The notes under the pieces: generated by a model
Databases searched by the model: none
Told to the model about the DNA's origin: nothing
What the model saw: only the letters and a program-made list of their open reading frames with translations
From: an uncultured Rhizobiaceae group bacterium
GTDB taxonomy: Bacteria; Pseudomonadota; Alphaproteobacteria; Rhizobiales; Rhizobiaceae
Assembly: GCA_947501445.1 (NCBI GenBank)
Contig: CANMVS010000016.1
Coordinates: 1-64,000 of the forward strand
Direction: 5' to 3'
Length of the DNA stretch: 64,000 bases
Position numbers and translations under genes: made by a program
Part shown: in pieces, positions 55,240 to 64,000 of the stretch
How the letters are laid out: each line of letters begins with the position of its first letter
Numbering within the stretch: position 1 is the stretch's first letter

Positions 55240-56162
55240 GCGGCGCCCCCCGTCAGTTTTTCATAGGTGGTGATGCCAGCATTCCTGAAATCCGTTTTCG
55301 CAGCTCCTGACAGCCGTTCCGAGTGACCGATATACAGCCAACCACCCTTGCTGATCTTGTTGCTGTAACGCCCCCATATGCGCTCCTGTGTCTGCTCATC
55401 AAAATAGATGACCACGTTGCGACAAAATACAACGTCGAATTGGCCACGAAACGGCCATTCCGTCATCAGGTTCAATTCCCGAAAGGAAATCAGCCGCTGC
55501 AAAGCAGGATCAACACGCCACTGGCCCGTGCGTTCATCGGAACGAAACCATTGATTTCGCAGCTGCGGCGAAACAGTTTCAATTGCTGCAGCATCATAAA
55601 GCCCGGCGCGCGCATGGGCGATGACCTTTGGATCAATATCGGTTGCCAGGATCTTGACATCATGACGTTCCGCGTCCGGCATCATGGACAGAACTGTCAG
55701 GGCAATCGTGTAGGGTTCCTGCCCCTGTGAACATCCGGCCGACCATATGCGCACCCGCCCTCCGGCACGTGCCCTGCTTATCAGACCGGGCAATACCGTT
55801 TGGCGCAAATGATCAAAATGGTGTTCTTCACGGAAAAACCGGGTAAAATTTGTTGTCAGGAGCGAAAGCATGCCACGGCGTTCTTCCTGCCCTTCGCGGC
55901 TTGAAACCAACTGACAGTAACTGTGAAAACTGTCGAGACCAATCTGACGTATGCGTTTTGCCAACCGCGAATAAACCAGCGTTGCCTTTGATTCATTGAG
56001 ATAAATCCCGGCATCTTCGTAAATCAGGGACGCGATCGTCTTCAGATCCTGATCTGTCATGGCGAATTCACCATCGACCAGCGTCTGTCCCCGTTGATCG
56101 GAGACAGGCCTGTCGGGATGACGTGAATATTTGACCGGTCTGGTGGCCACAACAGCACTCAT
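55236..56162 (-). CDS. cheR: Chemoreceptor methyltransferase CheR
   Basis: About 308 aa. SAM-binding [20 protein letters not shown] and [20 protein letters not shown] are typical. An internal Met (MTDQDLKTI, residue 35) is an alternative start nearer the family N-terminus, but the ATGA overlap with cheW supports 56162. One membrane transducer in this operon ends in a CheR-docking pentapeptide. Confidence 0.94.
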   Translation of the reverse strand: MSAVVATRPVKYSRHPDRPVSDQRGQTLVDGEFAMTDQDLKTIASLIYEDAGIYLNESKATLVYSRLAKRIRQIGLDSFHSYCQLVSSREGQEERRGMLSLLTTNFTRFFREEHHFDHLRQTVLPGLISRARAGGRVRIWSAGCSQGQEPYTIALTVLSMMPDAERHDVKILATDIDPKVIAHARAGLYDAAAIETVSPQLRNQWFRSDERTGQWRVDPALQRLISFRELNLMTEWPFRGQFDVVFCRNVVIYFDEQTQERIWGRYSNKISKGGWLYIGHSERLSGAAKTDFRNAGITTYEKLTGGAA

Positions 56163-56626
56163 GCAGCTTCACTTTCAACTTCAGGGAAAAGCCGCTCAAG
56201 TTCAATGAGGCAGATCATCCGCCCCTCAATGGCAAGGACACCTTTGGCAAAGGATTTATCCAGTTCAGAGGACACCTCAGGCGTCGGCTGAATGTTTTCG
56301 TCTGTTGCGGTGAGAATATCGGAAACAGCATCGACAAGCAGGCCCACGACCTTGCTGTAAACCTGAGCAACGATAATGACATGCCGGGCCGATGGGTCAG
56401 ATTCCTTCATGCCCAACCGGCTTGAAAGATCGACAATCGGCAATACGGCTCCTCGTAGATTGATGACACCCAGCACATAGCCCGGTGAATGGGGCAATGA
56501 TGTCGCCGGTGTCCATCCGCGTATTTCGCGAACCGACATGATGTCAACACAGAATTCCTGTTCGCCAATTCTGAACGCAATCAGTTCGCGTGCGCCATCG
56601 GCAAGGTTTTTTGACGTCTGATGCAT
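56159..56626 (-). CDS. cheW: Chemotaxis coupling protein CheW
   Basis: The 155 aa protein has the CheW pattern [40 protein letters not shown] and [20 protein letters not shown]. It links receptors to CheA. Starts four bases after cheA. Confidence 0.96.
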   Translation of the reverse strand: MHQTSKNLADGARELIAFRIGEQEFCVDIMSVREIRGWTPATSLPHSPGYVLGVINLRGAVLPIVDLSSRLGMKESDPSARHVIIVAQVYSKVVGLLVDAVSDILTATDENIQPTPEVSSELDKSFAKGVLAIEGRMICLIELERLFPEVESEAA

Positions 56627-56630
56627 GGTC

Positions 56631-58943
56631 TTACCCCACTGCTGCTAAGGACATTTCGGATTTCAATGCACCACTGCGTGAAGCAGAAACGACCGCTTCG
56701 ACATCGACTATAAGGGCAACCTGCCCATCGCCGAGGATTGTCGCCGCTGCGATACCCGGTACATTTGCGTAATTTGCTTCAAGGCTTTTGATGACAACCT
56801 GTCGCTGCCCTTGAATGGCATCCACAAGCAAGGCACTTTGTCCGCCATCATCTGAATCAACGAGCAGTGCCACACCGGCCAGAGGATCGGTCGGCACATG
56901 GGTGAAATTGAGGATCTGCCCAACATCCACCATGGGCTTGAAACTGTCGCGGATGGCGATCAATCGACCACTGGCACCAAAGCCGTGAATATGATCCGCT
57001 TCGGGTTTGAGTGTTTCAATGATCGAGGTCAGCGGCACAACAAGGGTCTGGTCAGCCACCGTGACAACCATTCCGTCGAGAACCGCCAGGGTCAACGGCA
57101 GGCTCATGGTGAATACAGACCCCTTGCCCGGCGTGGAGACAATCGTGATGCGCCCGCCCAATGCCTGGATGGACCGTTTGACCACATCCATACCGACGCC
57201 ACGGCCCGAAATATCCGATAATGTCTCAGCCGTTGAAAAACCGGCGTGGAAAATAAGGTTGTCAATCTCATCGTCCGCCAGAACTGTTTCGGCGGTTATC
57301 AATCCGTTATCAATGGCCTTTTGTCGAACACGCTTGCGATCTATGCCCGCGCCATCATCTGCAATTTCAAGAACAATTCTTCCCGAGCGGTGTTTGGCGG
57401 ACAACCGTAATACGCCTTCGGTCGGCTTGCCCGCCGCCTGGCGTTTTTCTGGCGTTTCAAGACCATGATCAACAGCGTTGCGGATCATATGCGTCAATGG
57501 TTCGGCAAGTTTGTCGATGACTGTTTTGTCAACTTCGGTATTTTCGCCTTCGGTGACCAGCCGTACATTTTTACCGGTCATATCTGCAATTTCCCGCACG
57601 GTTCTGGACATGCGCTGGAAAATCGGCTTAACGGGCTGAGCCCGAATTGCCATGACACTGTCCTGAATTTCTCGTGTTAGTTGCTGCAGGTCCTCCAATC
57701 CCATCGTAACGGCGGATGTGCCTGAACTGGCTGATTCGGTTACGCTTTGAGCAAGCATGGCCTGATTGATGACGAGTTCACCAACCAGATTAATCAGCCG
57801 ATCAACCCGTTCCAGTTCGACGCGAATCGTGGAAGCTGCTGCTGATTTGGCGGGTCGGGACTGTGTTGCCTGTGTATTGAGCGCAGTTGGTTCTGCCTCT
57901 TGTGTTTTTTGTGAAACTGCGGATGGAAGGTTTACAACATTGGGCCCTGTTGACGCTGCATCTTCAGCATTGCCTGCAATTTCTGCCACCGCAGAATTTA
58001 CAAAAGCAGACGGCTGTGCCAGCGCGATGTCGTCGCCCTTCAGACCGTCATTGACCGGGCTCACGTCATCGTCTGCGTCGCTCATTTCTTCGTTGCTCAC
58101 ATCGGGCGGTCCGGCCTCGGCAGGATCAACAGACTGTATGTCGAGTTCACAATCCCATTCAGCAAACTCAAAGACAGCGCGTATGGCATCTTCACCTGCA
58201 GAACTGGTTAGAGTTATGGTCCATGTCAGATACGCACCTTCAGGATCGATCTGTTCGATCCCCGGCAGTTGCGTCGTATCGCAGGATACAGCGATCTCCC
58301 CCAACTGACTGAGTTCACGCAGCAAAAGCACGGTCTCGTTACCCTTCAGGTACAGATCCGCTTTCGGCGTCAGTGTGATCAGAAACTTGGCGGCGCACGG
58401 CACATCGTCACCAAAGGCATCAAAGGAAAACGGTACCGGCGTAAAAGATGTATCCGGCTCAAGATCATCAAATTGCACCTGAACAGGGGTAAAACCGATG
58501 TCCGGCTCGGCTGCAATAACAGCTGCATCGTCAACCTCGGCAGTTTGCGCCGGAGCCGCAGCGCCATTTGCCAGGGCCTGCAAATCCACGATCAGCGCGC
58601 TGCAACGACTTTCCTCAACGGTGCCGCCATCGCGGGCAGCATTGGTCAGATCCGCGAGCACATCTGCCGACTTAAGCAGAACCTTGATGACATCTTTTGT
58701 CGGCTCAAGCTGGTTTGAGCGCACACAGTCGAGGGTGGTTTCAAAGACATGAGCAAACCGGACAAGATCATCGAGTGCAAAAGCACCCGCACCGCCCTTG
58801 ATTGAATGGACAGCCCGAAACACCGCGTTCACGGTTTCGCTATCATCATCCCCCTCATCGAGGGCCATCAGACCCGTTTCCAACTCGGCGAGCTGTTCCT
58901 CACATTCCTGGAAAAAGATCTCTTTGATTTCGTTCATATCCAT
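56631..58943 (-). CDS. cheA: Chemotaxis histidine kinase CheA
   Basis: The 770 aa protein has an Hpt domain with His46 ([14 protein letters not shown]), an acidic variable region, a dimerisation helix ([20 protein letters not shown]), a GHKL kinase ([29 protein letters not shown]) and a C-terminal CheW-like domain. No damage seen. It is transcribed with the surrounding che genes; 13 bases after cheY1. Confidence 0.97.
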   Translation of the reverse strand: MDMNEIKEIFFQECEEQLAELETGLMALDEGDDDSETVNAVFRAVHSIKGGAGAFALDDLVRFAHVFETTLDCVRSNQLEPTKDVIKVLLKSADVLADLTNAARDGGTVEESRCSALIVDLQALANGAAAPAQTAEVDDAAVIAAEPDIGFTPVQVQFDDLEPDTSFTPVPFSFDAFGDDVPCAAKFLITLTPKADLYLKGNETVLLLRELSQLGEIAVSCDTTQLPGIEQIDPEGAYLTWTITLTSSAGEDAIRAVFEFAEWDCELDIQSVDPAEAGPPDVSNEEMSDADDDVSPVNDGLKGDDIALAQPSAFVNSAVAEIAGNAEDAASTGPNVVNLPSAVSQKTQEAEPTALNTQATQSRPAKSAAASTIRVELERVDRLINLVGELVINQAMLAQSVTESASSGTSAVTMGLEDLQQLTREIQDSVMAIRAQPVKPIFQRMSRTVREIADMTGKNVRLVTEGENTEVDKTVIDKLAEPLTHMIRNAVDHGLETPEKRQAAGKPTEGVLRLSAKHRSGRIVLEIADDGAGIDRKRVRQKAIDNGLITAETVLADDEIDNLIFHAGFSTAETLSDISGRGVGMDVVKRSIQALGGRITIVSTPGKGSVFTMSLPLTLAVLDGMVVTVADQTLVVPLTSIIETLKPEADHIHGFGASGRLIAIRDSFKPMVDVGQILNFTHVPTDPLAGVALLVDSDDGGQSALLVDAIQGQRQVVIKSLEANYANVPGIAAATILGDGQVALIVDVEAVVSASRSGALKSEMSLAAVG

Positions 58944-58956
58944 CGCCGCGTTCCCC

Positions 58957-59325
58957 TCAGGCTGTTACACGCTGAATCGCGTTAATGAGTTTTTCCGGAT
59001 CAAATGGTTTTATGATCCACCCGGTCGCCCCGGCATTTCGGGCACGGTTCTTCTTTTCGCCATCGCTTTCCGTGGTCAGCACAAGGATGGGAATTGCACG
59101 ATAGCGGTCGCTTTTGCGGACGTTCTCAATGAATTCAAAACCATCCATGCGTGGCATATTGATATCAGTGATAATGACATCCGGACTGTTGGCACCAAGA
59201 ACATCCAGACCGTGAACACCGTCTTCCGCCTGAAGTGTTTCATAACCGGCGCCGTTGAGTGTCATCAGCAACATATTGCGAATGGTGCGTGAATCATCCA
59301 CGGTTAAAACTGTGGTTTTTTTCAT
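58957..59325 (-). CDS. cheY: Chemotaxis response regulator CheY1
   Basis: The 122 aa receiver has Asp10/Asp11, Asp54 (IITDINMPRMDG), Thr84 and Lys106. It lies upstream of cheA. By analogy with S. meliloti it would be the phosphate-sink CheY1. Overlaps the STAS gene by four bases. Confidence 0.92.
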   Translation of the reverse strand: MKKTTVLTVDDSRTIRNMLLMTLNGAGYETLQAEDGVHGLDVLGANSPDVIITDINMPRMDGFEFIENVRKSDRYRAIPILVLTTESDGEKKNRARNAGATGWIIKPFDPEKLINAIQRVTA

Positions 59326-59624
59326 AATTCCTGCTCCTTCACATGCAGATTGCCGGGCAGTATGCCGAGCAGATCAAGCGTTGATAAAAAGGGCTGGGAG
59401 ACGTTTTCAATCTGAAACGGCAATTTGTCCTCCTGCCAGCTTCTGCAGGCACAAAGAAGAAGTTGCACGCACTGCCCACCAGCGCGTTCTACTGCCGATG
59501 CATCAATCATTAACGCGCTCCCACGCATCGACAAAAGGCTCTCGTGCAATGGCGTGACAGCTGTCAGGTCAAGATTTTCAACCAGTTTCAGGTGTCCAAT
59601 CTCGGTTTGACTTAAATCGTTCAT
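59322..59624 (-). CDS. STAS-domain chemotaxis protein, CheS-like
   Basis: The 100 aa protein from ATG 59624; the frame is open to 59858 but that part overlaps the transducer gene in another frame. The STAS fold is seen in ALMIDASAVERAGGQCVQLL; the serine usually phosphorylated in anti-sigma antagonists is replaced (AGGQ). The second gene of the S. meliloti che operon encodes CheS, about 97 aa, which helps CheA bind CheY1; position and size fit. No membrane segment. Confidence 0.7.
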   Translation of the reverse strand: MNDLSQTEIGHLKLVENLDLTAVTPLHESLLSMRGSALMIDASAVERAGGQCVQLLLCACRSWQEDKLPFQIENVSQPFLSTLDLLGILPGNLHVKEQEL

Positions 59625-59667
59625 CTCTATCCCATCCTTTTGATGATCGCTTTGCGGGCATGACAGC

Positions 59668-61623
59668 TCAAAATTCGCTCCAATCGTCGCCCGAGGGCAG
59701 GGCGAGCGCCGTGGCACCACCACCAAATGCACTGGCCAGTTTCCGGTTAAGGTTGCGGGCAGGCGAATCAACCGGCGCAACACTCTCGTTGGCCACCGCA
59801 GCAACGGGAGAAGACGCAAAACCGCGGGCACTGGATGATGTTGTTGAAAACCCGGCAACCAATCCCTTGAGTTTGCTGCTTTCAGAGGTCAGGTTTTGGC
59901 AAGCGGCATTGGTCTGCTCGACCATTGCAGCATTTTGCTGTGTTACCTGATCCATCTGATTGATTGCTGTATTAATTTCCTGCAGTCCTGCAGTCTGTTC
60001 CCGCGAGGAGGTGACAATTGATGCGACACGGTCATTGATCTTGAGAACGTGTTGTTCAATTTCTTCCAGTGCCTGTCCTGTCTGACTGACCAGTGAAACC
60101 CCCTCACCGACTTCGTTGACGGAATTATTGATCAGGTCCTTGATTTCCTTTGCAGCATTGGCGGAACGCTGAGCAAGTTCGCGCACCTCCTGTGCCACGA
60201 CGGCAAACCCTCTTCCCGCATCCCCTGCCCTTGCGGCTTCAACGCCAGCATTGAGTGCCAGCAAATTGGTTTGAAAGGCAATATCATCGATGACGCCAAT
60301 GATCTGACTGATCTGCCCCGAAGACTGCTCAATCCGCTGCATCGCTGTTATGGCGTTCTTGACGACCATGCCGGACTTTTGTGCGCCATCCTTGGCATCA
60401 TCCACCATGTGGCGCGCCTCTTCAGCCGCTGTGGATGAATTACGCACAGTCGCAGTAATCTCATCCAAAGCTGCTGCCGTTTCTTCCAGTGCTGCTGCCT
60501 GCTGTTCGGTACGCCGTGACAAATCATCAGCGGCCTGTGAAATTTCAGTTGATCCCGTCTGAACAATCTCCGTTGATCCTGAGATATCACCCAGGGTCTG
60601 GTTCAAAATCTGCACGGTTTGATTAAATGCCTGTCTTAATTCTTCATACTCGGCACAGAACGGTTCCGACAGTTCACTTGACAGATCACCCTCCGCCATT
60701 TGCTTGAGCCCCGTCGACAGACTTTCGATGACCGTTTTTCGCTGACTGTCTTCCTGTTCGCGCACAGCACTGATACCAGCTTCGGCTTCTTCTCTGTTGC
60801 GCCGTTCAAGATCGACTGAATTACGTGCATCCTGCCCGTCTATGATGGCCTGGCGGAAGACTTCAACAGACTGCGCCATCTGGCCAATCTCATCGCCGCG
60901 TTGCGTGTAAGGTGGGGCTTCGTCATAGGTGCCTGACGCCAAAACACCCATATATTGGGTCATTCGGCCAATGGGGCGCACCACAAATTTGCGGATCCCA
61001 ATCAACCCGGCGACAAGAAGCACAAAAGCGACAAGCGCAGCCACAAAGGCAGCGGTCTGGTAGGTTGCAACGGTTTTGTCAGCCGCAGCCTGCTCACTCT
61101 TCAGTGACGTATCTGTCTCGGCAACAATGCCCTGCAGATAATTTTGATGTTCGTGAAAAATGGTCCGCAACTGAGCCAGCGCATCCGGCAGGACCCGAAA
61201 ATCGCTTGTTTCAAGCGCAGGAATGATAGTTCCGTCAACCAGCTCCCAAAACCGGTTTCCGTCTTTTTGAACGCTGGTTTCTATGCCTTCCTTGAGCGTA
61301 CTGCTGATATTGGACTCATGCCAGTAATTGTAGCGGGTGCGATAATCGGTTTCCAGCACCTCCAGTCTGGCGACGTTTTCCGCGAGCAAACTGCTGGAGT
61401 TGGATGCCTCCATGACAAGCATATATGCCTCTGCCAGAAACAGTGGCGGCGGCAGAATATCCGCCCTCAAATCATTAAGGTCGATAATGCGATTATAGGC
61501 TTTTGAACCAATTTCGGTCTTGTTGATCGTTATTGAACTGATCGCGATGGCGCCGATAAATCCGGCTGAAACAACCGTGCCAAACAGCATCAGTCCTTTT
61601 GCTATAGATAATCTCATCTGCAT
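59668..61623 (-). CDS. Methyl-accepting chemotaxis protein, membrane type
   Basis: The 651 aa protein has TM1 at about 9-31, a periplasmic helical sensor domain, TM2 at about 190-211, HAMP, and the signalling tip ([20 protein letters not shown]). The C-terminus ends DDWSEF; DWSEF fits the xWxxF-type CheR/CheB docking pentapeptide. It lies 43 bases upstream of the STAS gene and is thus part of the che operon. Its ligand is unknown. Confidence 0.95.
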   Translation of the reverse strand: MQMRLSIAKGLMLFGTVVSAGFIGAIAISSITINKTEIGSKAYNRIIDLNDLRADILPPPLFLAEAYMLVMEASNSSSLLAENVARLEVLETDYRTRYNYWHESNISSTLKEGIETSVQKDGNRFWELVDGTIIPALETSDFRVLPDALAQLRTIFHEHQNYLQGIVAETDTSLKSEQAAADKTVATYQTAAFVAALVAFVLLVAGLIGIRKFVVRPIGRMTQYMGVLASGTYDEAPPYTQRGDEIGQMAQSVEVFRQAIIDGQDARNSVDLERRNREEAEAGISAVREQEDSQRKTVIESLSTGLKQMAEGDLSSELSEPFCAEYEELRQAFNQTVQILNQTLGDISGSTEIVQTGSTEISQAADDLSRRTEQQAAALEETAAALDEITATVRNSSTAAEEARHMVDDAKDGAQKSGMVVKNAITAMQRIEQSSGQISQIIGVIDDIAFQTNLLALNAGVEAARAGDAGRGFAVVAQEVRELAQRSANAAKEIKDLINNSVNEVGEGVSLVSQTGQALEEIEQHVLKINDRVASIVTSSREQTAGLQEINTAINQMDQVTQQNAAMVEQTNAACQNLTSESSKLKGLVAGFSTTSSSARGFASSPVAAVANESVAPVDSPARNLNRKLASAFGGGATALALPSGDDWSEF

Positions 61624-61702
61624 TCCCCCTTGATCGCGATGCTTACAGCCCCCTGTGGTTTTTAAGCATCTGTTGAATTATATTTCTGCATGACACACGC
61701 GC

Positions 61703-63316
61703 TCATGCGGAGCGTCTCAAATCTGAATTTACTGTGGTTTGCGGCGCCGTCCCGGTCGTGTTTTCGGAAGACAATTGAGGCGTCTTATCTGGTGTATGGT
61801 CGTCTTGGATCTGCCCGGCCTGTCTATTCGCCTGATCGCAAACAGGCTGAAACCTTTGAACAATCTTACCGAGCTGCGCCAGGACGGCGTAAACCGTTTC
61901 ACCGCTCGCGCGCGTCTGGCTGGTTCGTTTTGCCAATTGCTGGGCATAGTGTGTGACAGCGGTCAATTCGCTTATCAAACTGTCTTCCTGCGCTGGCTGG
62001 TTTTCAGACGCAATCGCTTGCGACGAGCCAATTTGGGTGACCTGGCTTATCACCTCATGTATCGCTGCGCCCGCATCATTGACCGCGCTGACACCTGTTT
62101 CAATTTTCGATTTGGTATCACTGACCAGCGTCTCAATCTCTTTCGCAGCATCAGCAGAGCGTTGAGCCAGAGCTCTGACTTCCTGCGCAACCACTGCAAA
62201 TCCACGCCCTGCATCGCCGGCACGGGCAGCTTCAATGCCCGCATTGAGCGCCAGCAGGTTGGTTTGAAATGCAATATCTTCGATGGCTGAGGTTATCTTG
62301 CCGATGCGGTCTGCCGCCCCCTCGATACCATCCATTGCGGCAACGGCCGCATTCATCGTTTGGCCACCACCTTCGGCACACGCCCGCACCTGTTGAACCT
62401 TGTCACTGATCTCGCTTGATGGATCATCCGAAGATTGCTCATTGTATTGGGCCATCTTCGAAACATGCTGCAATTTCGCAACCATTTGGGTGGAATGGGT
62501 CTCGATATCACCCAGTCCATCGACAAAGGTTCCCGCCTTGCCCTGGCCGATTTCAACACCCTTTGCGACGGTGTTTATATTCGCCTGACAGCGTTCCAGT
62601 GCCACATTGAACAGGGCAGCCAGTTCAAGGTGTTCAGCGGGAATATTGCCACTGAGGCGGCAACCAAAATCTCCGGCCATCAACTGGCGAAAGACACGCC
62701 CGAATTCTGAATTGATCCGATCACGCCCGTCTTCAATCTGCCTCGTGTGTGTCCTGGCTGCGACGTGCTGATCTTCGCGTATGTAGCCTGCCCATATGAG
62801 GTCGGTGTGCCGTTGAAAAACTGAAAAAATCTGCGACAGGGTTGTCGCGGCACGCTCAAGGTTTTCTCTCTTAGCGGCAGACCCGGCAAATCGGTTCTGT
62901 GGCCAAACGTCAGTCAGGACCTGCTCGATGAGGCTTTCAAAATACAGACATTGCGTTGAGAGTGCCCACTTTGGCTCGATCCCCTCGTGCCTGAGCACTT
63001 CTCCGGTTGCTTCAACTCTTTTTTCATGATCCCCGGTGCCGGACGCATCGATCTGTGCTTCCGACATGCCAAGATTGCTGATGATTGATGCCATGATTGC
63101 CAGAAATTTGTCATTTCCGGCGCCGCAACCGTCCTCTCCTGCAGGTGGATTGGATGCATGCAGCGCAGACTGGACCTGTGGCATGACATCGCAAAACAAT
63201 TGCCGGAGATCCAGGTCGATGTTAGCCCCGACGTCGTCCAGATTCAGGAAATCACGCCGTCGCAATCGACCAGCACCGTCTCCCCTTCCGTGTCGTTTAG
63301 ACGTCTGCTTGCGCAC
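61703..63316 (-). CDS. Soluble chemoreceptor, IcpA/globin-coupled-like N-terminus
   Basis: The 537 aa protein from GTG 63316 (start uncertain) has no membrane segment. The N-terminal part ([31 protein letters not shown]) resembles globin-coupled sensors and the cytoplasmic receptor IcpA that opens the S. meliloti che operon. The usual heme-ligating His position is not clearly kept (a His is two residues before the Gly of GIEPKW rather than four). The C-terminus has a complete signalling tip but no docking pentapeptide. First gene of the che operon. Confidence 0.85.
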   Translation of the reverse strand: MRKQTSKRHGRGDGAGRLRRRDFLNLDDVGANIDLDLRQLFCDVMPQVQSALHASNPPAGEDGCGAGNDKFLAIMASIISNLGMSEAQIDASGTGDHEKRVEATGEVLRHEGIEPKWALSTQCLYFESLIEQVLTDVWPQNRFAGSAAKRENLERAATTLSQIFSVFQRHTDLIWAGYIREDQHVAARTHTRQIEDGRDRINSEFGRVFRQLMAGDFGCRLSGNIPAEHLELAALFNVALERCQANINTVAKGVEIGQGKAGTFVDGLGDIETHSTQMVAKLQHVSKMAQYNEQSSDDPSSEISDKVQQVRACAEGGGQTMNAAVAAMDGIEGAADRIGKITSAIEDIAFQTNLLALNAGIEAARAGDAGRGFAVVAQEVRALAQRSADAAKEIETLVSDTKSKIETGVSAVNDAGAAIHEVISQVTQIGSSQAIASENQPAQEDSLISELTAVTHYAQQLAKRTSQTRASGETVYAVLAQLGKIVQRFQPVCDQANRQAGQIQDDHTPDKTPQLSSENTTGTAPQTTVNSDLRRSA

Positions 63317-63777
63317 ACGGGCCCCCGATAGGTTTCAACCACCAACACCAGGGTCAGCGTGGAACCATCAACCGAAAGCCACATAGCTCAATGGATCGGG
63401 CAGTTTACTGCCGTATCCGTCAACAGCATGGAAATGCCGAACGGATATCCATCGCATCGGACTGTTCAGTCATATTGTGTCTTGTGGAAATACCGGATTG
63501 TCCCGGTTCAACGGATCAGCATCATGCCTATGGTGTGTCGCGCTTGCGAATACCCATCCCGTTGCACATAAAACGCTAGGGCCAAATCATTTCCCAGAAG
63601 TTAACAGCTTCGGTAAAAGTGGCTCAAAATCAATACAATGCCAACTATCTGCAAATATCACCCCAAATGTCGCAGCAGGTCGGACAACCCACGGGTGATG
63701 TGAACACGCGCCCTGCAACGCAAGGTCCAGACAAGGTTCCTCTGAAAGGCTGCGAACAGTGTTTGAAGGAAATCGAA
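63317..63777. other. Intergenic region upstream of the che operon
   Basis: About 460 bases that should contain the che promoter. Small open frames here lack ribosome sites and family features. CGCGCTTGCGAA at 63540-63551 partly resembles the flagellar promoter motif, but the second element is missing. Confidence 0.4.
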
Positions 63778-63891
63778 ATGTTCATATTCGGCCTAACTGC
63801 CACTTTGATTGTTGCATTCACTATACTGGCGGTCTCTTTGCTTGAGCTTCTGGATGCAAAACGGCTTCAAAACAGCCGTTTACTGCAGTAA
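63778..63891 (+). CDS. Small single-span membrane protein (putative)
   Basis: 37 codons from ATG 63778 with GAAGGAAA well placed upstream. One hydrophobic helix (FIFGLTATLIVAFTILAVSL), then a charged tail LLDAKRLQNSRLLQ. The frame is open further upstream (from 63619), but that part has no ribosome site. No family recognised. The last codons overlap a small hairpin (AAACGGCT/AGCCGTTT). Confidence 0.35.
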   Translation: MFIFGLTATLIVAFTILAVSLLELLDAKRLQNSRLLQ

Positions 63892-63918
63892 CAATCTGAC
63901 TTGTATTGCCGGGCCAAT

Positions 63919-64000
63919 TTCAACACTCCGGATGCCCGATCGATCGCAACACAAATTCAACCCGCTCCCTGACGCTGCATTTCGGGATCAACACCGTTTT
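63919..64000 (-). CDS. C-terminal end of an unidentified gene (partial)
   Basis: 26 in-frame codons enter from the right edge and end at TGA 63919-63921. The peptide includes VRERVEFVLRSIGHPEC, which reads like genuine protein. Too short to identify. Confidence 0.25.

Noticed and set aside
1-64000. tRNA, rRNA, riboswitch or prophage genes
   Set aside because: None recognised by eye on either strand; a covariance-model scan would be needed to exclude small RNAs.

Overview
The window is chromosomal DNA of an alphaproteobacterium of the Hyphomicrobiales (Rhizobiales), eyeballed at a little over half GC. Three things point there: a continuous flagellar/chemotaxis region whose gene order follows, as far as I recall it, that of Sinorhizobium meliloti (che operon, fliF, visN, visR, flhB-fliG-fliN-fliM-motA, flgF-fliI-flgBC-fliE-flgG-flgA-flgI-motE-flgH-fliL-fliP, flagellins, motB-motC-motD, rem, flgE-flgK-flgL-flaF-flbT-flgD-fliQ-flhA-fliR); the lineage-specific proteins VisN/VisR, Rem/FtcR, MotC, MotE, FlaF and FlbT; and TTAA-N7-TTAA boxes typical of CtrA. 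I cannot name the genus.

Layout. 1-4.34 kb: Entner-Doudoroff operon zwf-pgl-edd (+), without eda. 4.34-8.8 kb: accessory block with AT-rich spacers, two membrane proteins, a divergent choline/carnitine acyltransferase-like protein and an ORF remnant. 8.8-11.25 kb: folD-citF (-), an orphan citrate lyase alpha subunit. 11.56-43.09 kb: late, hook, motor and export genes, nearly all on the minus strand, including three flagellin genes each with its own leader and terminator. 32.4-33.4 kb is a scar with broken SDR and TetR-like genes and a palindromic MITE-like element. 43.4-48.6 kb: motA-fliM-fliN-fliG-flhB plus a hypothetical gene (+). 48.7-52.4 kb: visR, visN and fliF (-). 52.7-63.3 kb: chemotaxis operon (-) from a soluble transducer through a membrane transducer, a STAS protein, cheY1, cheA, cheW, cheR, cheB, cheY2 and cheD to a CheT/CheZ-like protein. 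The right edge holds a possible small membrane protein and the end of an unidentified gene.

How it fits together. Transducers signal through CheW/CheA to CheY1 and CheY2; the CheT-like protein carries a CheZ-type DxxxQ motif. VisN/VisR and Rem/FtcR are the expected regulators of flagellar genes. The sequence shows a shared bipartite promoter pattern (TTCGCRCAAG, nine bases, then about STANTGT) upstream of flgE, flhA, fliH-motB, the flgF operon, motA and fliF, with a weaker match before rem. The flagellin genes lack it and instead share a roughly 49-base leader block with a covarying hairpin, a candidate target for FlbT, which is also encoded here.

A second theme is a family of roughly 100-base intergenic repeats with two hairpins (eight copies, RIME-like). 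Their CTAG-type edges coincide with the stop codons of at least four genes and possibly six.
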